Shown here: in pieces, positions 5,626 to 11,251 of the stretch | Layout of the letters: each line of letters starts with the position of its first letter | How positions within the stretch are numbered: position 1 is the first letter of the stretch | Virus record (IMG/VR): IMGVR_UViG_3300005294_000167 | Coordinates: 1-22,239 of that record | DNA: 22,239 bases | Direction: 5' to 3' (one strand) | From: a virus | Program-made: the position numbers and the translations under genes | The notes under the pieces: generated by a model | What the model saw: the letters and a program-made list of their open reading frames with translations, nothing else | Database searches by the model: none | What the model was told of the DNA's origin: nothing

Positions 5626-6653
5626 TGAGAAAATGGATTGAGCACGACGGTTGGTACGGTGATTGCACGCTTGATGGCGATTATGTTAGCCTTCATCGTG
5701 ATGATTGTATTGTGGTTAATGGTAATAGGATTGAGTTACCTGATAATCAAAATATTCTTTTTCTTGTTTGTAATCGTTGGAATAATCAAATATTATTAGC
5801 AGGTCAGGGTCAAAACTACGGTAATTGGCTTTATAAAGATGGGAAATGGAAGAATATTGGACAGTCTTTCGCGACATTCCCATGTGCGTTTGGTACAAGT
5901 TCTCTTTATTTTGTTGTTGGTAATAATCAGTATCGTGTTTATGACTTGTTGACTGGTAACTGTTCTGAGATTATACCACGGGCAATAGGTGCGAATGGTA
6001 TTCGTTATATAGACTTTACTCAAAGTTATGATGGAATAGTAACTGGTGACAGTACTTATGGGCCAGCACCTTTTAATCTTTCTCAATGGTCTAGAAATAT
6101 TGATACTATTCTTGGACAAAGCTATACTGATGGAGCAATAGTTCAGCAAGTTTCTACAAGATATCGAATAGAGAATGGTGATACACAATTCTTACGATTG
6201 CACAGATTAGGTAACGATATATGCTGTGCTATTGTTAAAATGGTAGAGAATTCTACAGTATTCTACTGGATGAATATTGATGAATTAAAAGGTTTTCCTG
6301 TTGTAGATATAGATAAGATTAAGGGGCCTGTCAATAATACGTTCAAAAGTGACGGCATTCCCGAATATAAACCTAAATTTCCGGCCCCTGCTTTATTAGG
6401 TAAGAATATGTCAAAATCTGACGAACAGTTAAGAGCTGATGAAGATGAATTAGTTCGTTTTTACATGGAACCTGATGGATTAAATAGGCGTGCGCGTGGT
6501 ATGGCAGAACCTATAATCTATCATGACAAGGCAATTCTTAATTGGTTCAATATGGTATTCTCTAGACCTGTTGAAGAAGTTAAGAATGAGATACGTAAGT
6601 ATCCTGAATATAAAGAACAGCATCCTGAGGAAAATAAACCAAACCCCCAGTAG
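5625..6653 (+). CDS. Tail-associated protein, short (unshifted) form
   Basis: The 342-residue product of the zero frame starts at the A of the TAATG overlap. Its first 240 residues contain repeated WxxDG, GxxYxxW and LYFVVGNNQYRVYDLLTG-type strands, suggestive of a beta-propeller or similar beta repeat. The last 100 are a charged helical region (MSKSDEQLRADEDELVRFYMEP) ending EEHPEENKPNPQ-like, a proline- and glutamate-rich linker. The stop lies just after a slippery AAACCCC and before a hairpin (6641-6684). A -1 shift would add 335 residues of a hydrolase-like domain, giving 676 in all. A virion or tail role is inferred from position and build; no family is named. Confidence 0.7.
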   Translation: MRKWIEHDGWYGDCTLDGDYVSLHRDDCIVVNGNRIELPDNQNILFLVCNRWNNQILLAGQGQNYGNWLYKDGKWKNIGQSFATFPCAFGTSSLYFVVGNNQYRVYDLLTGNCSEIIPRAIGANGIRYIDFTQSYDGIVTGDSTYGPAPFNLSQWSRNIDTILGQSYTDGAIVQQVSTRYRIENGDTQFLRLHRLGNDICCAIVKMVENSTVFYWMNIDELKGFPVVDIDKIKGPVNNTFKSDGIPEYKPKFPAPALLGKNMSKSDEQLRADEDELVRFYMEPDGLNRRARGMAEPIIYHDKAILNWFNMVFSRPVEEVKNEIRKYPEYKEQHPEENKPNPQ

Positions 6654-6684
6654 GACCATTATCTTCGCTCAGAGTTGATGGTCC
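6641..6684 (+). other. Candidate -1 programmed ribosomal frameshift signal
   Basis: In the zero frame the codons read CCA AAC CCC CAG TAG. The heptamer A AAC CCC (6641-6647) is a canonical slippery site. After a 5-base spacer, GGACCATTA (6653-6661) pairs with TGATGGTCC (6676-6684). That is nine pairs, one of them G-U, with a 14-base loop. The -1 frame is closed by a TAA at 6635-6637 and the zero frame by the TAG at 6651-6653, so any shift must occur in the narrow window that contains the heptamer. A missing sixth C in the run at 6644-6648 is the main alternative. Confidence 0.65.
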
Positions 6685-7654
6685 GGTATTTAGAAGAGCA
6701 GATGGTAGTATCTTTTCTCATAGAGGTTTTACGGCGTTTAATCTAATAGACCTTCATGAAAAAGGTAAGAATATTGATGATATTCTGGTAGGTTATGAGG
6801 AATTTAATGCTTCACGTAATTTTCTATACACGCCTGTTAAAGATTGGGGAAGTAATGCTTGGGATTTACCAAGTAAAGAAGGCATAGTAGATTATGTTGA
6901 GAAGATTAATTCTCGTGGTTACTATCCTAAAATAGTTCTATGCACCGACGATGATGAGAGTAAGGTTGAAAGAATTAAAGAGATTGTTAATTATCTCAAT
7001 GATTTTGATTTATATTTACTCCTTGAAGCAGTTAATGAACCTTTTATTCATGATAAGTTAGATCCTTCAGTATTTAAGAATGTACTAAGTAATAGTAAGT
7101 ATCTATATTCTTCTGGAATATACAACGATAATAGAAAGTTTTGGGGCAAGTATTGGTTAGATCATTCGCCTCGCGATAGTGAATGGTATCGAAAAGGTGG
7201 ACATAATCTTTACGAAGCATATGTTGGTGGTGGACCTAATTTTCCTGATGAGCCGAAGCTATCTATTGCTTGTGTAGAAGACGAACCTATTAGACCAGAT
7301 CAGGCAGGAAATTCTTTACTCTATTATGCATACATTGCATCTTGTAAGTTAATGGGTAGCGGCGCAACACTACATACGGAATCTGGTAAACTTTGTAAGC
7401 CATTAAATGGTAATGAGATTGAACATCGAAATGCCTTTACCAAAGGAATGAATGTTTTCCCTGATGATGCTCCACTATTTATTCATACTTATAGACGTAT
7501 AGAAGAACCAGGCAATGAAGTAGGTGGAGATAATACTAGCGGACGAACTTATGTAGTAGGTAACTATAGTGTAAGGATTCATCAAAAAGGTAATAAGCAT
7601 CCTGAAAATGGTTGGAAGAATTTAGATGATTTTGGAATAGCATTTTCAAGATAA
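6647..7654 (+). CDS. Glycoside-hydrolase-like domain in the -1 frame
   Basis: These 335 codons have no ATG, GTG or TTG before codon 236 and no SD, so a separate product is unlikely; they are best read as the C-terminal extension of the gene before. The domain has the look of a (beta/alpha)8 glycosidase: HRGFTAFNLIDLHEKGKNI near its start, GYYPKIVLCTDDDES (residues 91-105), and LLLEAVNEPF (124-133), whose NE fits the acid/base end of strand 4 in clan GH-A. A second acidic pair lies in CVEDEP (209-214). It probably cuts host surface or capsule polysaccharide during adsorption. Substrate and catalysis are unproven. Its stop overlaps the next gene as TAATG. Confidence 0.6.
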   Translation, partial: PVGPLSSLRVDGPVFRRADGSIFSHRGFTAFNLIDLHEKGKNIDDILVGYEEFNASRNFLYTPVKDWGSNAWDLPSKEGIVDYVEKINSRGYYPKIVLCTDDDESKVERIKEIVNYLNDFDLYLLLEAVNEPFIHDKLDPSVFKNVLSNSKYLYSSGIYNDNRKFWGKYWLDHSPRDSEWYRKGGHNLYEAYVGGGPNFPDEPKLSIACVEDEPIRPDQAGNSLLYYAYIASCKLMGSGATLHTESGKLCKPLNGNEIEHRNAFTKGMNVFPDDAPLFIHTYRRIEEPGNEVGGDNTSGRTYVVGNYSVRIHQKGNKHPENGWKNLDDFGIAFSR

Positions 7655-7779
7655 TGATTGATAAAATCTTTACAAAATTCTTGAAATTATTTGTAAGGTT
7701 TATTCGCCTATTTATACGCGAGCCACAATTAGGAAATGTTGACATAAAGAAAACTGACTCATTAAGAGACAAGAGATGA
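7654..7779 (+). CDS. 41-residue cationic amphipathic microprotein
   Basis: The frame begins at the last A of the previous stop and ends in an ATGA overlap with the next gene, so both ends are tied to neighbours. The first 22 residues (MIDKIFTKFLKLFVRFIRLF) form an amphipathic helix with regularly spaced lysines and arginines among phenylalanines and leucines. The rest is polar. Such helices lie on or insert into membranes and resemble antimicrobial or pinholin-like peptides. Its place just before a holin candidate suggests a lysis role, but no family is recognised. Confidence 0.6.
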   Translation: MIDKIFTKFLKLFVRFIRLFIREPQLGNVDIKKTDSLRDKR

Positions 7780-8054
7780 ACCAGAAGTTAGCAATAGGAA
7801 TGTTCTTTGGCGGTTTAGGTACTTTTCTTATGTCTCTTGGTGAGTTCTTTTCTGCTCATCAAACATGGTCGTCTATGTCAACGCCTAATGAAGTTGCACA
7901 TATAATGGTTATTACTGGTTCATTCTGTATTACGGTAGCAGGTGCGTTAGGTACTAATTTGCCACGCAATAAAAACACGCGAGTTGATGATAGATTATCT
8001 AGTAAGGATATGGTTAATACTATAATTAAGGAAGAGAAAGATGTCCAAGATTAA
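7776..8054 (+). CDS. Holin candidate, two membrane spans
   Basis: The 92-residue protein has spans at about 4-25 (KLAIGMFFGGLGTFLMSLGEF) and 41-62 (HIMVITGSFCITVAGALG). A short polar loop lies between them, and the tail is charged (NKNTRVDDRLSSKDMVNTII). This is the shape of a class II holin, which makes holes in the inner membrane to release or trigger the endolysin. It overlaps the gene before it by ATGA and the one after by 14 bases. No endolysin is recognisable nearby, so the call rests on shape and position. Confidence 0.5.
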   Translation: MNQKLAIGMFFGGLGTFLMSLGEFFSAHQTWSSMSTPNEVAHIMVITGSFCITVAGALGTNLPRNKNTRVDDRLSSKDMVNTIIKEEKDVQD

Positions 8055-8331
8055 TTGGAAAGCAATAGGTTCTGTTGCATTAAATGTTGGTAAGCAGTTA
8101 TTTCCTGTTATTGGTATTGTTGAGGATCTTGCTAAACTTAAAGGACTAAGTAGCAAAGAAAAGCAGAACCTAGCCTTTAAAGCATTACATGATGATTTAA
8201 TTAAGGATCTTTTACCGGCAGCGGCAAGTGATCCTAGATTAGAACAAATGATACGTAGACTTATTGATGATGGCGTAGAATTAAACAATCTTATTGCTGA
8301 ATTGAAACAAACTTCTCCTTCTAATCAGTAA
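8041..8331 (+). CDS. Helical hypothetical protein between holin candidates
   Basis: The 96 residues are largely helical and soluble. NVGKQLFPVIGIVEDLAKLKGLSS-like sequence at about 15-38 is weakly amphipathic. KEKQNLAFKALHDDL and DPRLEQMIRRLIDDGVELNNLI follow. AAGGAAGAG upstream of the ATG is a strong SD. It overlaps the gene before it by 14 bases. Short helical proteins of this kind recur in phage lysis or tail cassettes. It has no clear membrane span, cysteine or catalytic motif. Confidence 0.55.
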   Translation: MSKINWKAIGSVALNVGKQLFPVIGIVEDLAKLKGLSSKEKQNLAFKALHDDLIKDLLPAAASDPRLEQMIRRLIDDGVELNNLIAELKQTSPSNQ

Positions 8332-8339
8332 AAAATATA

Positions 8340-8549
8340 ATGCCAGACTGGGCTACGATAACAGCATTATATACTTTCACTTTAGGTCTTGCTTTTTATA
8401 GTGGGAGATTAACAGTAAAAGTTGATACATTAAAGGAATCATATCAGGAATTTAAGGATGAAATGAAACAAGAGTTTAGTGATCTTAAATTTGATATTGA
8501 TTTAATTAGAAAACATATTGACACGCGTGCTGTTATTAATAAAAGGTAA
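8340..8549 (+). CDS. Membrane-anchored coiled-coil protein, lysis accessory candidate
   Basis: The 69-residue protein has one N-terminal hydrophobic span (about 5-22, ITALYTFTLGLAFYSG) followed by a charged coiled coil (LKESYQEFKDEMKQEFSDLKFDIDLI, about 32-57). This layout recalls small membrane coiled-coil proteins of phage lysis cassettes, such as the XhlA type, though XhlA-like proteins carry their span at the other end. It ends in a TAATG overlap with the next gene. A spanin-like or holin-partner role is possible. Confidence 0.5.
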   Translation: MPDWATITALYTFTLGLAFYSGRLTVKVDTLKESYQEFKDEMKQEFSDLKFDIDLIRKHIDTRAVINKR

Positions 8550-8890
8550 TGACTACTGAAACTGTTCCTTCTGCACCAATAACACCTGGAGTACAGTCTC
8601 AGGTACATGATCCTTCTTCACCTGCTACTACTACTTTTCAAGAGGATTTAGTAACAGCAGGACAAAGACGTGTTAATCTTATTTGGGAATATACGCAATC
8701 TTTTATATCTGTTATGGTAGTAGTTTTTACAATGTGTGCTGCTATTGTCGCAATGATTTATAAAGTAGAGATACCTAATATTATAGCTGCTGCATTTGGA
8801 ATGATTACAGGTTTCTACTTTTCGCGAACGAATCATAGTGCTATCGGTGGTGTAGGTATTAAGCCGATTGAGAAGTATTTAGGAAGATAG
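8549..8890 (+). CDS. Holin-like protein with two spans
   Basis: The 113-residue protein has a proline- and serine-rich polar start (about 1-45) and spans at about 50-70 (SFISVMVVVFTMCAAIVAMIY) and 74-92 (IPNIIAAAFGMITGFYF). The short tail opens SRTNHSAIGG. A second span ending GFYFxRTNH is a pattern I associate with small phage holin-type proteins. It begins in a TAATG overlap and closes the lysis-like cluster, directly before the large terminase. It may be the true holin, with the one at 7776 as antiholin or partner; the sequence cannot decide. Confidence 0.55.
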   Translation: MTTETVPSAPITPGVQSQVHDPSSPATTTFQEDLVTAGQRRVNLIWEYTQSFISVMVVVFTMCAAIVAMIYKVEIPNIIAAAFGMITGFYFSRTNHSAIGGVGIKPIEKYLGR

Positions 8891-8895
8891 TAATT

Positions 8896-10578
8896 ATGTC
8901 TTGGGACCAAGGAGAATGGAAGCCAAATAAGAAGCAGGCTGCTTTTATTGCACTTCCCTATACTATTAAGGAAGCTCTTCTTGGTGGTGGTGCTGGTAGT
9001 GGTAAGAGTGATGTATTACTGATTTATGGAATAATGCATAAATGGCATGAAAATCCATTATTTAAACAAGTATTCATGCGTCGTACTTATCCTGATTTAA
9101 AAAAGGAAATATTAGGACGTTCGCGTGAAATATATAGTAAATTTGGTGCAACATTCAATAAAACTGATATGCTTTGGACTTTTCCAAGACCAGATCAGTA
9201 TGGTGCTGGAATAATGGGTAATGCCGGTGCACAAATCTTTTTATCTCACTGCGAAGAGGAAAAGGACGTGCACAATTTTGATAGTATGGAGATTAGCCTA
9301 TTCACTCCAGATGAGTTGACAAACTGTACTGAATATATTTATCTCTACATAGGATTTGAGCGTAATCGTTCTCCTGTAGGTTCTGGTTTACCATCTATTA
9401 TACGTGCTGCAGGAATGCCTGGTGGAATAGGTCATACTTTTGTTAAGAAACGTTTTATTGATCCTTATCCAGAAGGTGGAAAAATAATCGTTGGTAAGGG
9501 TGGCAATAAGCGTATTTATATTCATGCTACTCTAGAAGATAATCGTGAGCATCTTGACCCTACTTACGCGCAGTCATTAGACGGCAGACCTGAGGCAGAA
9601 AGAAAAGCTAAAAAGTTAGGTGATTGGTCAGCTTATTTAGGACAAGTATTTGATGAGTTCCGGGATAAGAAGTATCCTGATGAACCTAATAATGCATTGC
9701 ATGTAATAGAACCTTTTGATATACCAACATGGTGGCCTAAGTTCGTTATTGGTGACTGGGGTTTTGCAGCTATGACCTATATTGGTTTTTATGCTGTATC
9801 ACCGCAGAAAAGAGTTTACTTATATCGTGAGATTTACTGGACCAAGACTAAGATAGAAGAATGGGCACCAATAGTTAAAGACTTTATTGAGAGAGATAAC
9901 GCGCGAACGGTTAAATTTTGTCAATCTGCTGGACAAAATAGAGGACAAGAACATACTATTGAACAGCAGATTAGCACTGCATTAGATCGTCCTATTGAAT
10001 TGAGTGTTAATTCTGCTGGTTCGCGTATAGCGGGAAAGATGCTTCTTCATGAATATCTTAGATGGAAGAAGAAACCAGTAGTACCTCCAAGCGAAATGCC
10101 GATATATTCTGAAGAAAAAGCTGCTTGGATAATGCGTAATAAATCGCTTGAAGAGTATAAATCATACCTTGCAATGTTTACTCCGCCTGAAGAGGAAGTT
10201 AATATACCGCGTTTACAGATATTCCGTTGTAAAGAAGAAAATCATGACGGGCATCCTAATTGTTGCCCTGTTATGATTGAATCTATTAAAGCATGTTCTT
10301 ATGATAAGAAAAGTAAAGACGGCAAACCTGCTGAAGATGTTGCAGAATTTGAAGGTGATGATCCTTATGATGATTTGCGTTATGCGCTTGACAGTGCTGA
10401 AAAGTATTTTGACGAAGCGAATGACGAGTTTAAGAGAGTTGTTAGGGAAGCCACTATTATTAATCAATTACAGAATACAGGTGATTTTACTGCGTTCTAT
10501 AGAAATATGAGATCGGTTGAAAGTAGTGAACAGGTTATGCCTGTTAGAAGATTTCATCGTGGTAGGCGTTTAGCATGA
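8896..10578 (+). CDS. terL: Terminase large subunit
   Basis: This 560-residue packaging motor has Walker A GGAGSGKS (31-38, K37) and a Walker B-like segment LFTPDE (135-140, D139-E140). The ATLEDN segment at 211-216 fits the coupling motif. The RNase H-like nuclease follows, with FVIGDWGF (283-290, D287) as its first acidic residue and DDPYDDLRYALDS near 495-507 as its last. It hydrolyses ATP to drive DNA into the prohead through the portal and cuts the concatemer. AGGAAG upstream supports the ATG. Length is in the usual range. Its end overlaps a tiny membrane gene by ATGA. The family is certain from the motifs; the packaging type (cos, pac, headful) is not shown. Confidence 0.93.
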   Translation: MSWDQGEWKPNKKQAAFIALPYTIKEALLGGGAGSGKSDVLLIYGIMHKWHENPLFKQVFMRRTYPDLKKEILGRSREIYSKFGATFNKTDMLWTFPRPDQYGAGIMGNAGAQIFLSHCEEEKDVHNFDSMEISLFTPDELTNCTEYIYLYIGFERNRSPVGSGLPSIIRAAGMPGGIGHTFVKKRFIDPYPEGGKIIVGKGGNKRIYIHATLEDNREHLDPTYAQSLDGRPEAERKAKKLGDWSAYLGQVFDEFRDKKYPDEPNNALHVIEPFDIPTWWPKFVIGDWGFAAMTYIGFYAVSPQKRVYLYREIYWTKTKIEEWAPIVKDFIERDNARTVKFCQSAGQNRGQEHTIEQQISTALDRPIELSVNSAGSRIAGKMLLHEYLRWKKKPVVPPSEMPIYSEEKAAWIMRNKSLEEYKSYLAMFTPPEEEVNIPRLQIFRCKEENHDGHPNCCPVMIESIKACSYDKKSKDGKPAEDVAEFEGDDPYDDLRYALDSAEKYFDEANDEFKRVVREATIINQLQNTGDFTAFYRNMRSVESSEQVMPVRRFHRGRRLA

Positions 10579-10712
10579 CTGCTTATAACATTATTGGCTG
10601 GACAATTATTATATTTTGGGTATATCTATTCTTACATTCGCCTATTTTAAAACCTTGGTTTGGATTTAGAAAACCTAAGAATCCATTACCTGGTCATAAG
10701 TGGTTTAGATAA
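10575..10712 (+). CDS. 45-residue membrane microprotein
   Basis: The frame starts inside the terminase stop (ATGA) and ends two bases before the next ATG. The first 21 residues (MTAYNIIGWTIIIFWVYLFL) are one membrane span rich in aromatics. The rest is basic with several prolines and tryptophans (KPWFGFRKPKNPLPGHKWF). The tight coupling on both sides argues for a real gene. It could be an i-spanin-like or membrane-tethered assembly helper, but nothing identifies it. Confidence 0.6.
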   Translation: MTAYNIIGWTIIIFWVYLFLHSPILKPWFGFRKPKNPLPGHKWFR

Positions 10713-10713
10713 T

Positions 10714-11052
10714 ATGTTCAATTGGCTTGAAGAATTTTATCGAATACGTCGTGAAAATAGATCATGTCCAACATGTGAAGTACTACGTCTTGAGAATGCT
10801 AGGCTTCTTCAGGAAAATAGTAAACTTATTGACAGGATATTAGAAAAGCCTGAAAGGGTAGAAGTTGTAGAACAGAAAGAATTCAAACCTATTCTTCCTC
10901 GTAATGTTAGCTGGAATGTAAGAAAACAAATGCTAGAACAAGAAGATAGGCGAAAAGCACAATTACTTAAGCAACAAGAAAAGGTTGAACCAATAACTAC
11001 TGAAGAACTTGAGAAAGAATTAGATGTAAAGGAAAGAGAAAATGCCATTTGA
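10714..11052 (+). CDS. Coiled-coil protein with one CxxC
   Basis: The preferred start is the ATG at 10714, one base after the preceding stop, giving 112 residues. An upstream in-frame ATG at 10660 would overlap the tiny membrane gene and lacks any support. The protein has an N-terminal helix, one CPTC (18-21), then coiled coils (EVLRLENARLLQENSKLIDR, and a charged stretch EQEDRRKAQLLKQQEK). It overlaps the next gene by 11 bases. A head-assembly helper is inferred from the position between terminase and portal. No family is recognised. Confidence 0.6.
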   Translation: MFNWLEEFYRIRRENRSCPTCEVLRLENARLLQENSKLIDRILEKPERVEVVEQKEFKPILPRNVSWNVRKQMLEQEDRRKAQLLKQQEKVEPITTEELEKELDVKERENAI

Positions 11053-11251
11053 CCAGGTGATGAAGAAGTTCAAAGAAGGCAAGCTAAAGATGGGCAGTAA
11101 GCATGGTAAGCCTGTTAAAGATAAGAAACAGGCATTAGCTATTATGCTTTCTGAGAAATCTAAGGCAAAAGAAGGTAAATCAGAATATAAGGGTAAGAAA
11201 CTTACTTCACCAAGTGCCAATTTTATGAAGCGTTTTTCTGCTGCTAAGTAA
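11042..11251 (+). CDS. Small basic protein of a DUF6496-like type
   Basis: The 69 residues are very basic. They begin MPFDQVMKKFKEGKLKMGSK and continue with DKKQALAIMLSEKSK (about 27-41). The pattern of an FK-rich start, then a GSK segment, then KQALAIMLSE matches my memory of the DUF6496 family of unknown function, common in phages and bacteria. It overlaps both neighbours (11 bases before; TAATG with the portal gene). Lysine content suggests nucleic-acid binding, but no function is known. Confidence 0.6.
   Translation: MPFDQVMKKFKEGKLKMGSKHGKPVKDKKQALAIMLSEKSKAKEGKSEYKGKKLTSPSANFMKRFSAAK

Noticed and set aside
5716-6188. Leftward open frames opposite the tail gene
   Set aside because: They are shadows of strongly AT-rich forward coding sequence, with no SD and unlikely composition; other antisense frames in the window are the same.
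7739-7767. TTGACA with a weak -10 inside the late operon
   Set aside because: It lies in coding sequence with a poor -10 (TTAAGA); other TTGACA matches within genes were dropped for the same reason.
10660-10713. Longer start for the coiled-coil gene at 10714
   Set aside because: It overlaps the membrane microgene and lacks an SD; the ATG at 10714 directly follows the previous stop.
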